From Pedosphaera sp. (lineage in GTDB: Bacteria > Verrucomicrobiota > Verrucomicrobiia > Limisphaerales > SXQI01), in contig JANYDC010000103.1 of NCBI GenBank assembly GCA_025359965.1, forward strand, positions 1-50,245: 50,245 nucleotides of DNA, given 5' to 3'. A program made the position numbers and the translations under genes. How positions within the stretch are numbered: the stretch's first letter is position 1; every line of letters begins with the position of its first letter. Shown in pieces: positions 17,237 through 26,991 of the stretch. The notes below the pieces were generated by a model. That model searched no databases. It was not told the origin of the DNA and saw only the letters and a list, made by a program, of their open reading frames with translations.

Positions 17237-20200
17237 ATGGATGACTCTTGTGCTTGGTTTGCCGCTAAATGGACTCTACGCGGCCTCAAATATTCTGCGG
17301 GTTGCTTCCAAATCATGCTGGGCATGTTTTTGGTGGCGATCCCTGGCGGGCACCTCCTTGGCCAGACATTACCTCTCGCTAACTCACTCTCCGACAAGCA
17401 AATTGATTATGGCCTCACTCGGGAATGGGTTGATGGCAAATCGTTTAATACTAACCTCCCTCCTTATCTCAGTCTGACTCGGTCCACACTTGCCACTACG
17501 GAGACCACCGTGGGTTGGATCTATTTCAGCTACGGAGCCTCGACCAATGCGGGCACTCGTCATTTTGTGAGTGGTTTTAAATCCCCCGTTCCTTGCGCGA
17601 CAGTGGTGATGGCTGGTAACGGTGTCATCTCGGCCTCGGCGACCTCTGTCCCCGATATTGCCTCGGATGAAGGATGGATCAAAGGCAATCGATTGCTAGG
17701 CAGTAGCTTGGATGTTGGGGATTCGGTGCTGCCCGCTCTATCAGTCTGGAATTTAGCGTCAGGCGGCTCGATCAAAGCCCTGCGATTCAGCCATACCGCT
17801 GACGCAGCGGAAAGCAGCTATCAAGGTTCGTTGGGTGGAGCACTCATATTGGCGGGGAGGTGGGTTAATCTTTCACCCCAAGCCAGCATTAACGCCGGAG
17901 GCAGTCCAACAGCCGCCGCTTCATTGCTTACCCCCAATCTTCTTGGGCATGCTGGCTGGAATAGTAGTGATACTGGCCGGGTGGATGTGATTACGCCTGA
18001 CAAACCGGAGACCATCATTCTTTCCTGGCCGGAGCCTGTGAGTCTGGGGGGATTGATCCTGATGCAGGCTGGCGCGGGCCAGATCGAGGTCCAGCAGTGT
18101 CTGGCGGATTCCTCCATTCATCCTCGAACTGCCCGAGAAGATCAATGGAGCTCCATCGGTGTTTACACCAATCTCGTGCCGCTTAATCACAGTTTTTTTG
18201 CGCCCTCAACTCTGCCATTTGGCACTAACCTGACAACGCGTGGAATCAGGCTGTTATTTCAAAAGCCCTTGGATGAAAAGCGCTTTACCACTCTGGCCGG
18301 AACTTCGTTGGGAGGCCGAAGGGTGTATCTCTCAAAGATACTTGCCATGTCCAGTGCCGAGGATAAGTCGTTGGATTCATTTCTTCCTGCCGCTTGCAAT
18401 CCGCCTGCGCCCATCCCCATTTCCTTCAACATGCCTTTCGACGGATATGCCACGTTGGTGGTGGAACGTCTTGACGGCGTGCGTGTGCGAAACTTGGTGA
18501 GTGAAACCTTCTTTAAGGCTGGTCCCCAGACTGTCACTTGGGATGGACGCATTGAACGGCAGGGAATCACTTCACAATTGATCGAACCGGGCACCTATCG
18601 TTTGAGAGGGTTGGTTCGTGGCGAGCTTGATTTAATTTACGAGTTTACCGTTGGGAGCGCAGGCACTCCGGTCTGGTACAACGGCAAGCCTTCAGCCGGG
18701 TGGTTGGCCGATCATCGGCCTCCTTCCGATGTCCTTTTCCTGCCCGGTACCGACCCGTCCATGGTGATAGCCAGCGAGGTAGCCGAAGCAGGGCAGTCGC
18801 TGGTCTGGACTGATCTGGCAGGCAATAAGAAGTTTGGCTACCGTGCATTGTACAATGGGTTTTATTGTGCGAGCCATCTTGCCCGAGATTTGGGAACGCA
18901 TGCACAGACGAACGTTAGTTTCTATTCGGCCATGCAGTTCAAGAAGGAAGTCTGGATTTCATCTCATACCGCAAACGGGGTGGCAAAGAATTTTTTCTAT
19001 TGGAAGCCACCCTCCGAAACCGCCGCAGGGGTGGCGGGATTGGCTGTGCGTGATGGATTGGTGTATTTTGCCAACCCAAAAAGCCAGCAAGTTTGGGTGA
19101 TTGATTCCATTTCTCAAAAGGTTCTCAGCACCAACTCTCTTCCCAGCCCGCAAGGCATGATTTTTGATGCGTCAGGCGCGTTATTTGCCATCTCGAACGG
19201 GAGCATACTTCGGTTTCAGCCTCCGGCAGACGGACTGAGTCTTGGTGAGGGCCAGGTGGTGGTCTCAGGAGGATTGGACAATCCACAGCGTTTAGAGCTT
19301 GCACCAGATGGGACGATTTATGCAAGCGAGTGGGGATCAAGCCATCAGATTAAGGTTTTCTCCCCAGACGGTGTGCTGCTGCGTTCTATAGGGCATCCGG
19401 GAGAACCTGTTGCCGGGCCATACGACAACCTCCACATGAATTACCCTCGCGGGATGGCGTTGGACGCAAACGGGAACTTGTGGGTGGCTGAGTACGACAA
19501 TGCGCCGAAAAGGGTGAGTGTGTGGGATCAGGATGGAAAACTGGTGCGTTCAATGGAAGGGCCCACCCAATACGCTGGCGGCGGAAGTGTGGACCCGACA
19601 GAACCCACGCGTTTTTATTATGCCGACATCGATAACGATGATCCCATCCCGTACCAAGTTGGCATGGAGTATGAGCTTGATTGGGCGACCGGCAGCAACT
19701 ATCTCAAGAATGTGTACTACCGCCATTACCTTACCACAAACGATGTGCTGCTTGGCTGGGGTGCGCCCGAGACTTCTGTGCGTACGAACGGTACCCAGTA
19801 CATGCTCAACACTGCCAATCATTCAGAGGTGCGCGGAGCAGCGGTGTCAGCAATTTGGAAAATGGAAAATGGGGTTGCCCAGATTGTGTCTGCTGTGGGC
19901 CTGGCGGCAGTGGTGCCGGAGTTCTGGAAGCAGCCTTGGCTCTCCAAGTGGCCGAAAGCCTCCAATAAGCAAACCGGACAAAACATCATGTTTATCTGGT
20001 CTGACACGAATGACAACAGGCAGGTGGACCCTGATGAGGTGCTCATGTTTGATTATCCCAATTCAACTTTTTTCACCACTTCCGACCTTTCTGTCATGAC
20101 CACGTACGGGTTGCTCATGAAACCCACCGGGTTCACTGCCGGCGGCGCGCCACTCTACGACTTTTCCAAAGGCCAGCAGATGGCCACAGGAGTGGTGCCG

Positions 20201-22495
20201 ACTATCGGAGGGAGTGGGGGGGGAGAAATGCTTTGGTTTGGGAACGGGGAGATGGTTCAAACGGGCGGACCGGTCAGAGGCTATGACGGAACGCGCGAGC
20301 TATGGTCCTATTCGGATATTTGGTACACGCTGCATTTCTCCCACGATGCCCCTTTGGCGAGCTATCCAGGGCAACTCATTGGCACCACCAAGACGCTTAG
20401 CCTTCCCTTCCGGGTGCAGGGTGGGGAGGCCGGCAATATTTGGGCTTTGAACGGGAATCTGGGAAATATTTATCTGCTCACCTCGGACGGACTTTTTCTT
20501 AGCACCCTCTTCCACGACGTGCGCGAGGGACGGACATGGTCAATGCCGTCGGCCACGCGGGGCATGAGGGTAAACGACGTGAGTCTCTATGATGAATCAT
20601 TCCATCCATCCATTCGGCAGATGGACGATGGTAAAATTTATTTGGTGGTGGGTAAGAATCATTCGAGCATTGTCCGCTTGGATGGTCTGGACAGCGTGCG
20701 ACGTCTGCCTGTCTCAGAGTTTGCGGTCACGGCGGAACAACTGGGGCAGACGCCTTCTTATCTGGCAGCCCTGGAGGATTGCCGCCGGGTACAAGTGGGG
20801 GAGGGGACAATGGCCATCACTCAGCCCGACCATAAAATTCTGGTGGATGGCCGTCTGGATGATTGGAATACCAACCGGTGGGCCCGCATAGATGACGCAA
20901 CATCAGGAGGACTGGCCGTGGTTGGAATGAATTTGTACGTCGGGTTCTGCACGGGCAATGCGCAGTTGCTGACCAATGCCGCCACTGACGACAAGCTTCT
21001 TTTTAAAACCGGCGGTGCCCTGGATCTGATGCTCGGCACCAATCCCGATGCCGATCCTCATCGTCAGCTTCCAGTCGCTGGAGATATTCGGCTGCTGGTG
21101 ACTCGGATCAACGGCAGCACCAAAGCAATGCTGTACCGCGCGGTCAGCGACGGAACCGGGGTTCAAGCCATGTTCAGTTCACCCCTGCGGACCGTGACCT
21201 TTGGGGATGTTCGTGATGTGAGTGGATTGGTTGATTTGGCAGGGACCAACGGAAATTTTGAGTATCGCATACCGTTGGCGGTACTTGGCCTGGAGTATTT
21301 GCCTGGCAGTACGTTGAGTGGTGATTTGGGAGTTCTTCGCGGGGCGGGCGGGGTAACCGTCCAGCGCACCTACTGGCAAAACAAAGCGGCAGGATTGGTC
21401 TCCGACATTCCCAGCGAGGCTGAGCTTCAACCGGGGCTGTGGGGACGTCTGCTTTTTGAGACCAGTTCCGTTCCGGCCCTGCGATGGAATGTTGAGTTAG
21501 TGCCAGCGCGATTCGTGGTGAACAAACCCATTACCATTGGCAATCTGCTCTCTGGCGGATGGGGGGCATTAACTTGGAATGTTTTAGCCGGCAGCCTTCC
21601 GCCGGGCATCGTCATGGACGCGTTGGGTGGGATCAGCGGGACCCCCACATCTCCTGGCGCATTCGAGGTGTTGGTCGAAGCGGTGGACGCTGTGGGGAGC
21701 ACGGCGCGGGCCACCTTTAGCATGAGCGTGGGCGGGCCTCCGGCGGGGACTGTCAGTTGGGGGCAGTCGATTGTTACCATCAAAAAGCCGACCCTCCAAG
21801 GTATTGCGACCATTATACGGGTGGATGGTGTTGATCCATTAAATATCGCCATCATCCTCAACAGCCCAGGCGCACCGCTTTCGCTTTCATCACAGACCGT
21901 GAGTTGGGACGCGGGCGAGAACGGCCCCAAACAAATCGATGTCAGTCTTTCATCGTGGGGCGTGATCGGGGGGCTGACTCATGCCTCCATGCAGTTATCC
22001 GTCGACGGCGAGAATGTCCGCCTCGACGGAGCCGATCTTTGCGATGTATGGCTCGCACCTGAAAAAATGGACGTCTGGCGCACTGTTCATTTCGCTGCCG
22101 AAGCCGACATGCCCCTGGCGGAGGGTGATGCTGACCCTGATGGGGATGGTCTCTCGAATTTGGTGGAATATGCTCTGGGCACGGACCCGCTTCTCAGCCA
22201 GCCTGAGGAAGTTCCCGCGACCGTTTGGATTGAGGAGGAAGGCGTTCTGTACTTGGGATTGGAATTCCACGCCCAAAGCGACGCCACCAAACTAAGCTAC
22301 CAGTTGGAGGTGTCGGATAATCTAAGCGATTGGAGGGTTTCCTCTGTGTTTGCGCCCCCTTTTACGGATAATCCTGCAAGCGTCACGGCATCGGTACCTG
22401 GGTCCTCCCGACGTCTGGTGCGTATTCGCGATGACACGCCTGTGATCCCAAACGGGGTGCGTTTTCTTAGGCTTAACGTGGTTCAAGATCCCTGA
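17237..22495 (+). CDS. Large secreted modular protein (FlgD-Ig, NHL, CBM9-like, He_PIG, calcium repeat)
   Basis: This frame encodes 1752 residues from ATG 17237. ATG 17315 is also plausible, since it begins the signal-peptide-like MLGMFLVAIPGGHLLGQ; a purine-rich GGAAGAG lies just before 17237. The modules I can place are: a beta-rich N-terminal region; an FlgD-type Ig domain (about 391-474, FNMPFDGYATLVVERLDG, then GTYRLRG); a beta-propeller with NHL-like repeats (about 598-774, GMALDANGNLWVAEYDN); a CBM9/DOMON-like module (about 1198-1391, ILVDGRLDDWNTNRW); a He_PIG putative Ig domain (about 1428-1500, LPPGIVMDALGGISGTPTSP); and a calcium-type loop DADPDGDGLSNLVEYALGTD near 1631-1650. It is probably exported and binds carbohydrate; no catalytic residues were identified. 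It has no close same-strand neighbour. Confidence 0.85.
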   Translation: MDDSCAWFAAKWTLRGLKYSAGCFQIMLGMFLVAIPGGHLLGQTLPLANSLSDKQIDYGLTREWVDGKSFNTNLPPYLSLTRSTLATTETTVGWIYFSYGASTNAGTRHFVSGFKSPVPCATVVMAGNGVISASATSVPDIASDEGWIKGNRLLGSSLDVGDSVLPALSVWNLASGGSIKALRFSHTADAAESSYQGSLGGALILAGRWVNLSPQASINAGGSPTAAASLLTPNLLGHAGWNSSDTGRVDVITPDKPETIILSWPEPVSLGGLILMQAGAGQIEVQQCLADSSIHPRTAREDQWSSIGVYTNLVPLNHSFFAPSTLPFGTNLTTRGIRLLFQKPLDEKRFTTLAGTSLGGRRVYLSKILAMSSAEDKSLDSFLPAACNPPAPIPISFNMPFDGYATLVVERLDGVRVRNLVSETFFKAGPQTVTWDGRIERQGITSQLIEPGTYRLRGLVRGELDLIYEFTVGSAGTPVWYNGKPSAGWLADHRPPSDVLFLPGTDPSMVIASEVAEAGQSLVWTDLAGNKKFGYRALYNGFYCASHLARDLGTHAQTNVSFYSAMQFKKEVWISSHTANGVAKNFFYWKPPSETAAGVAGLAVRDGLVYFANPKSQQVWVIDSISQKVLSTNSLPSPQGMIFDASGALFAISNGSILRFQPPADGLSLGEGQVVVSGGLDNPQRLELAPDGTIYASEWGSSHQIKVFSPDGVLLRSIGHPGEPVAGPYDNLHMNYPRGMALDANGNLWVAEYDNAPKRVSVWDQDGKLVRSMEGPTQYAGGGSVDPTEPTRFYYADIDNDDPIPYQVGMEYELDWATGSNYLKNVYYRHYLTTNDVLLGWGAPETSVRTNGTQYMLNTANHSEVRGAAVSAIWKMENGVAQIVSAVGLAAVVPEFWKQPWLSKWPKASNKQTGQNIMFIWSDTNDNRQVDPDEVLMFDYPNSTFFTTSDLSVMTTYGLLMKPTGFTAGGAPLYDFSKGQQMATGVVPTIGGSGGGEMLWFGNGEMVQTGGPVRGYDGTRELWSYSDIWYTLHFSHDAPLASYPGQLIGTTKTLSLPFRVQGGEAGNIWALNGNLGNIYLLTSDGLFLSTLFHDVREGRTWSMPSATRGMRVNDVSLYDESFHPSIRQMDDGKIYLVVGKNHSSIVRLDGLDSVRRLPVSEFAVTAEQLGQTPSYLAALEDCRRVQVGEGTMAITQPDHKILVDGRLDDWNTNRWARIDDATSGGLAVVGMNLYVGFCTGNAQLLTNAATDDKLLFKTGGALDLMLGTNPDADPHRQLPVAGDIRLLVTRINGSTKAMLYRAVSDGTGVQAMFSSPLRTVTFGDVRDVSGLVDLAGTNGNFEYRIPLAVLGLEYLPGSTLSGDLGVLRGAGGVTVQRTYWQNKAAGLVSDIPSEAELQPGLWGRLLFETSSVPALRWNVELVPARFVVNKPITIGNLLSGGWGALTWNVLAGSLPPGIVMDALGGISGTPTSPGAFEVLVEAVDAVGSTARATFSMSVGGPPAGTVSWGQSIVTIKKPTLQGIATIIRVDGVDPLNIAIILNSPGAPLSLSSQTVSWDAGENGPKQIDVSLSSWGVIGGLTHASMQLSVDGENVRLDGADLCDVWLAPEKMDVWRTVHFAAEADMPLAEGDADPDGDGLSNLVEYALGTDPLLSQPEEVPATVWIEEEGVLYLGLEFHAQSDATKLSYQLEVSDNLSDWRVSSVFAPPFTDNPASVTASVPGSSRRLVRIRDDTPVIPNGVRFLRLNVVQDP

Positions 22496-22559
22496 GTGGT
22501 GCGCCTGATTGGCAGGGGGTAACGATCGCTTTCATGGGCAGAACGAATTTCGGGCCTTC

Positions 22560-23441
22560 TTATTCATTCCGCCAATCGCGCCAACTGTGCTCCACGCTGT
22601 TGCAGAACGCGGAGGGCTTCTCCTGATAAAGACGTGCGCCGCTCTCGAATGCAGTTGATAGGAGGGCCGTCTGGCGCTTGTTGATAAGATGCTCCAATCT
22701 TTTTGTGTCTTTGAGGGACTCCTGCACAATCAACCCCTTCAGTAAGGCAAGGTCGCGATCTTTGCCGAGGTGTTCGCCGAGGGCTTCCAATTCAGGTGCT
22801 GTGGTGCATTGCTTGTGCGGCCAAATCGGTGCCAAAAGACGATAAATGTGCCAGAGCTCCTTCACCCGTTTGCGCCAATTATGAAGGTTTTCTGGCGAAG
22901 GGTTCTTGCGCGCGGTTTTATGTGCCTCGCGGCCGAGTTGATAACAGAGTTTCAGTCCAGGGCGCAGCGCCGACCATCCTTGTGGTTTGACATGCAATTC
23001 GGTCACGCGTTTTTTCAGTCTGCGTAGGATATTCTGCACCTTCCGAACCGAGCCCTTTTTCCAAAATTTTTCCGTTTCCCTAGTGCAATTATCGCCCAGT
23101 TTTTTTCTAAGCTCATCAAACTGGTGGGCTGAACGCATACGATTGAAGTTTCGAGCCAGCTCTTCAAAGGCCCACTGCTTCACTTGGGCGTCGCGCGGAG
23201 TCGCCAAATGATTTGCCGCCTCACGCAAGCGGTCAGTGATTTCGCGATAAACGCTGTCTCCGATCACTTTCCGGATAAGCCTTAAAACAGTCCGCAGCTT
23301 TTTAATCTCTTTGCGTGCATCGTGAACTGCCTTCACTGGGTCGCCACGACGCAGATAATTGACGGCTTTACCCAAACAGTCCAAACACAGGCGGCGGACG
23401 GCGTTATCTACTGATTCATTTTTCTTGAAGCGAAAAGCCAT
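22560..23441 (-). CDS. CHAD domain protein
   Basis: The frame runs from 23459, but ATG 23441 gives the more natural start MAFRFKKNES (293 residues). It is an all-helical, Arg/Lys-rich CHAD domain. The two half-domains are visible as VHDARKEIKKLRTVLRLIRK (about residue 40-60) and LHNWRKRVKELWHIYRLL (about 185-205), with the conserved His plus basic residues in each. CHAD domains bind polyphosphate and often occur with CYTH/triphosphate tunnel enzymes; none is next to it here. It converges with the large modular protein and precedes the small protein at 23618 in the minus direction only by transcript orientation, 158 bases apart. Confidence 0.9.
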   Translation of the reverse strand: MAFRFKKNESVDNAVRRLCLDCLGKAVNYLRRGDPVKAVHDARKEIKKLRTVLRLIRKVIGDSVYREITDRLREAANHLATPRDAQVKQWAFEELARNFNRMRSAHQFDELRKKLGDNCTRETEKFWKKGSVRKVQNILRRLKKRVTELHVKPQGWSALRPGLKLCYQLGREAHKTARKNPSPENLHNWRKRVKELWHIYRLLAPIWPHKQCTTAPELEALGEHLGKDRDLALLKGLIVQESLKDTKRLEHLINKRQTALLSTAFESGARLYQEKPSAFCNSVEHSWRDWRNE

Positions 23442-23617
23442 AAGTAGGGAGACATCCAAGTTTAGTTCATGAACCGGCCTGGAGCAATGGACGCAGGTCA
23501 GCCTTTAAGGATCTGCGATGTCCTTGATGGTGCAGGCCGAAACCTTACGCCGTATGATTTTAACTTTAGCTCCGCCGTACTGGCCGGTTGGTCGAGCCCG
23601 TTACTTGATAATTCTTG

Positions 23618-24337
23618 TTATTTCTTGATCGCGGTGGTGATGGAAGGGAATGGGATGTTGGGTGTGGTCAGGATGACCTTTGGTGTCGTGGATGGAAAAC
23701 TTGATATTTCTTGTTTTTCTTTGTTATTGGCGGGAACTCGGCTGGTTGCCAGCAGCTTTTTAAGCTCGGCTTCCAGTTCTTTGATGTTGGGCTCGGCGGG
23801 TTTGGGGGGGGGCGGAGTGGTGGCTACTGGAGTCCGCACAGAAATTGGGCTGTCCGCAGAAACGGACTTGGGGTTCCGGCCTACATGGCTGGCCGCGAGG
23901 AGGGCGAGTTGTTGTTGTTTGAGTTGGAGGTTTTCGATGCGGAGGACCAAGCGGAGGAGGCGTTCGATTTCTTTGAGAGGGGTTTCCGGGTTAAGGCTCA
24001 GGTCGAAGAGGCGTTTCTGGAGACGGTTGGAAACGGCGTTTAGGTAGGGGGTTTTGACGGAGACGGCGGCGAGGTCTTGGATTTGGTCCTGATCAGCTTG
24101 TTGCTCGACGAGCTTTTCGGGTTGGATGTGGTCGAGGTAGTAGTTGCGCAGGGAGGTGTAGTGGATTTTGAGGCCGAGGCCTTCGGGTCTCGCAGCATTT
24201 ATTTTGTCGACGGTGGCGGTGTAGGAGTAAATTTGTAGCCAGTCTTTGATTTGGTCCTGATCGGCGGGCGGCAGGTTGGCCAAGACGTTGTTGGCGTTGA
24301 GTTTACGGTCTTCGAATTCAATGATGTTAGTGTTCAT
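23618..24337 (-). CDS. Helical protein with DUF3486-like N-terminus, function unknown
   Basis: This 239-residue protein starts at ATG 24337. Its N-terminal half (LPPADQDQIKDWLQIYSYTA, then LKIHYTSLRNYYLDHIQPEK) has the layout of the Mu-like phage DUF3486 helix-turn-helix segment, but the match is loose and from memory. The motif ADQDQIQDL recurs at about residue 80-90. The middle is a leucine-rich coiled coil (LLRLVLRIENLQLKQQQLAL) and the C-terminal third is a Pro/Lys/Thr-rich linker with a second short helix (IKELEAELKKLLAT). No phage genes lie nearby. It may be a DNA-binding or scaffold protein, but I do not recognise its function. Confidence 0.65.
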   Translation of the reverse strand: MNTNIIEFEDRKLNANNVLANLPPADQDQIKDWLQIYSYTATVDKINAARPEGLGLKIHYTSLRNYYLDHIQPEKLVEQQADQDQIQDLAAVSVKTPYLNAVSNRLQKRLFDLSLNPETPLKEIERLLRLVLRIENLQLKQQQLALLAASHVGRNPKSVSADSPISVRTPVATTPPPPKPAEPNIKELEAELKKLLATSRVPANNKEKQEISSFPSTTPKVILTTPNIPFPSITTAIKK

Positions 24338-24407
24338 ATTCCCACGATCTTAAAACACCCCATAAGACACAGAGTGTCCGACCCTCGAAAAAAGATCGGG
24401 AATTTTT

Positions 24408-24443
24408 TAGCCACGGAAAGGCACCGAAAGGACACGGAAAGGA
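24408..24443. repeat. Short purine-rich tandem repeat
   Basis: Three imperfect units of 10-11 bases, of the form CCACGGAAAGG, CACCGAAAGG and ACACGGAAAGG, stand head to tail between two minus-strand genes. The pattern recalls the CACGGA-type short repeats widespread in intergenic DNA of environmental Verrucomicrobia and Deltaproteobacteria. No function can be inferred. Confidence 0.6.
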
Positions 24444-24545
24444 AGGGGATTTTAACCACAAACATTGTAGGGAACGCAAAGGAGGTAAGCCTGAACCAAT
24501 TGGCTGGTCCCGCCGGGTTAAAGCTCAGTGGGTTGAGCCATAGAC

Positions 24546-25604
24546 TTAAGCACGCTTGTTGAAGACGCGGTGGGCCACACGGTCGCTTTTCTTGCGGTCC
24601 TGCCAGCCGGCGCGTTTTTCTGCTTCACGGAGGTAGCCGATTTCCAGTTGGAGTTTGACGAAGCTTTCATGCCGCTCGCGCGGGAGTGTGCCTTCGGCGA
24701 GGGCCGTCAGAACGGCGCAGTTCTTCTCTTTGGTATGGGTGCAATCGCGGAAATGGCAGCGTTGTGAAAGCGCGTCGATTTCGGGAAAGGTTTCCCTCGC
24801 GCCTTCGCTGGCGGCCCAGATGTGGAACTCGCGCATGCCCGGGGTATCAATGACCACGCCGCCCTTGGGCAGAAAAATCATCTCTCGCCACGAAGTGGTG
24901 TGCCGACCTTTGGCATCCTGCTCGCGCACCTCGACGGTGGCCTGAATTTCTTCGCCATAAAGCCGGTTGATGAGGCTGGATTTGCCAACGCCGGATGTGC
25001 CGATGAACACGACGGTATCGCCGGGTTTAATCAGGCCCGCCAATTTTTTGACACCGCGCCCGGTGAGAGCGCAGACCGGGAGGACCAGTGCAGCGCCAGC
25101 CACTCGAACAGCCTCCGCCTGCATCGCGGCGAGGTCGTCGCACAGGTCAATCTTATTGAGAATGACCACGGGACGGGCGCCGCTTTCGTGCGCCATGACG
25201 AGCATGCGTTCGAGTCGTGCGGCGTTAAAGTTGGCGTCGGCGGCGGTCACGAGGAACACCGTTTCGACATTGGTGGCAAGGATTTGCGCGGCAGTGTCGC
25301 GGCCGGTCATCTTGCGGGAGAGCAGGGTGCTGCGAGGGAGAATGGCTTGGATGGTGGCTTTTTCCTCATTGGGAAGCAGCTTGACGGCGACCCAATCGCC
25401 GACCTTGGGGAGTTTTGAATGGTTGCCCCGCGCCTCGTGCATGGATTTGCCGGTGATCTGGGCGGAGAGTTCGGCATCGACAGTCCAAACGCGATAGAAG
25501 TGCTTATCCTCCACAGCGACGCGCGCGGGGACGAGGCCCTTTGCGAGGTGCGGCGCGAATTGCACGTCGCGCTCGGCATTCCACCCCAGCTTGGTCAGGC
25601 CCAT
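24546..25604 (-). CDS. rsgA: Small ribosomal subunit biogenesis GTPase RsgA
   Basis: This 352-residue protein has the circularly permuted GTPase order of RsgA: G4 LNKIDL comes before G1 GTSGVGKSSLIN, then G3 IDTPGMREF. An OB-fold N-terminal part (DWVAVKLLPNEEKATIQAIL) is followed by the GTPase, then a zinc finger near residues 275-295 with CHFRDCTHTKEKNC (Cys, Cys, His and Cys ligands). RsgA is a late-acting 30S maturation factor that binds near the decoding centre. Length is typical of the family. It is on the minus strand, with a 208-base gap before the helical protein downstream. Confidence 0.96.
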   Translation of the reverse strand: MGLTKLGWNAERDVQFAPHLAKGLVPARVAVEDKHFYRVWTVDAELSAQITGKSMHEARGNHSKLPKVGDWVAVKLLPNEEKATIQAILPRSTLLSRKMTGRDTAAQILATNVETVFLVTAADANFNAARLERMLVMAHESGARPVVILNKIDLCDDLAAMQAEAVRVAGAALVLPVCALTGRGVKKLAGLIKPGDTVVFIGTSGVGKSSLINRLYGEEIQATVEVREQDAKGRHTTSWREMIFLPKGGVVIDTPGMREFHIWAASEGARETFPEIDALSQRCHFRDCTHTKEKNCAVLTALAEGTLPRERHESFVKLQLEIGYLREAEKRAGWQDRKKSDRVAHRVFNKRA

Positions 25605-25632
25605 AGGAGGCGGGTTAATGGGATTACGGGGC

Positions 25633-25833
25633 TCATCGGACGGAATTTACTATTGCGGAGGCGGTCGAAATTTTCAGCATTAATGGATCATACCAACTAC
25701 GAGGCCCACCATCAATGTGCGAATCGCGGCGGGCAGACCCGCCAAACTCGCTCTGACTGCCGTCATCCGGAAGCTCGTCGTCCTCATGAATCAACCACTC
25801 AAAGATCCCAATTTCCATGTTGCCACCTAACAC
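25633..25833 (-). CDS. Possible small acidic protein
   Basis: This is a 66-codon open frame in the gap between rsgA and the methyltransferase gene. It begins MLGGNMEIGIFEWLIHEDDE and continues with acidic, Ser/Gly-rich sequence; ATG 25818 is an alternative start. I see no homologue, signal peptide or ribosome binding site. Its composition looks protein-like, but it could be chance or a remnant of a longer gene. Confidence 0.25.
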   Translation of the reverse strand: MLGGNMEIGIFEWLIHEDDELPDDGSQSEFGGSARRDSHIDGGPRSWYDPLMLKISTASAIVNSVR

Positions 25834-25899
25834 CGTTGCTGAGAGGTTGATATCACGGCATGGATCGAATGGTTTTGACCTTGTTTCGGCAAAATAGAT

Positions 25900-26892
25900 T
25901 TGCTGTTCCGCTGCCGATACTTGAATCTTTCCTGCATGTCCTTGACTTTGCGTGCCAAACGCTTGGCGCCCGCCCCCATCTGGATGGCACTTAAGTTTGC
26001 AAAGCGCAGCAGCATCCGGACGCTGCAGCGCACTTTGGCCCTCGCCGGGTTAAATGTGGCGAGGAAGGCCGATTATTATTCCCCGCTGCCCGACCCGTCC
26101 GAGCTTGCTCGAACCCGTGATCAATGGGCCAGGCCAAGTGCTATGCGCGGGGTTCGATATGAGTTGAATGACTTAGAGCAGAGGCTTGCAAGCCTCGCCC
26201 AACGCTGGTTCCCTGAAGCCGCCAGCCTTCCATCCCATGCCCAGGCACGCGAAGCCGGATTTGGTCCGGGCTACCCGGAATTGGATGCTCTGATCTTGTA
26301 CTCAATGCTGCGGGACTTGAAACCGGCCAGGTATCTTGAAGTGGGTTCGGGGCTTTCCACCTACTACACCAGTTTGGCCGCCGCAAAGAACGAGGCGGAA
26401 GGCCGAAGCCTCAGGATCAAATGCATCGAGCCCTACCCTTTTCCAAAACTCCATTCGATCCCCAAAATCGAAGTTTGCGCACAAAAAGTGCAGGAAACGC
26501 CGATTTCGGAATTTGAACGCCTTGAGGCCGGTGATTTTCTGTTCATTGACAGCAGTCATGCCCTGAAAATCGGGAGTGACGTCACGTTTCTACTTTTGGA
26601 GGTATTGCCCGCACTTAAGCCCGGCGTGATAGTGCATATCCACGACATGCCCTTTCCTTATAACATCCCATTTCCCCCGGAACATTGGATTGATGATCAG
26701 GACTGGCCCATATACTGGAACGAGGCGATGGCGGTGCAGGCATTTTTGGCGTTCAACTCCCGTTTTGAGATTTGCCTGTCGTTGCCATTGCTACGTTATT
26801 TTCGCGAAGCGACGCTCAAAAAACTCCTCCCTAATTACGCTGGCGGTGTCATGGCAGATCACACCTTCAGCTCACTTTGGTTGCGGGCCTGA
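25900..26892 (+). CDS. Class I SAM-dependent methyltransferase-like protein
   Basis: This protein has up to 330 residues; ATG 25936 is an alternative start that omits 12 non-conserved residues. The central part holds a Rossmann methyltransferase core: motif I YLEVGSGLSTYYTSLAAAKN, an acidic strand end CIEPYPFPKL, and a later FLFIDSSHALKIGSDVTFLL. It continues GVIVHIHDMPFPYNIPFP. This resembles the Methyltransf_24 family, whose members often modify glycans or other surface molecules. The substrate is unknown. It is on the plus strand between rsgA and the amidohydrolase gene, with no obvious partners, although a GDP-fucose synthase lies 1.3 kb away. Confidence 0.8.
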   Translation: MLFRCRYLNLSCMSLTLRAKRLAPAPIWMALKFAKRSSIRTLQRTLALAGLNVARKADYYSPLPDPSELARTRDQWARPSAMRGVRYELNDLEQRLASLAQRWFPEAASLPSHAQAREAGFGPGYPELDALILYSMLRDLKPARYLEVGSGLSTYYTSLAAAKNEAEGRSLRIKCIEPYPFPKLHSIPKIEVCAQKVQETPISEFERLEAGDFLFIDSSHALKIGSDVTFLLLEVLPALKPGVIVHIHDMPFPYNIPFPPEHWIDDQDWPIYWNEAMAVQAFLAFNSRFEICLSLPLLRYFREATLKKLLPNYAGGVMADHTFSSLWLRA

Positions 26893-26991
26893 CACACACT
26901 AAGATTGAAGGTCGCCGAATTGGTGCACCGGGCAAGTTTAATTTGGAAAGACAGGAGGGGCAGGGGACTGAGTCACTTTAACGCGGTGTGG

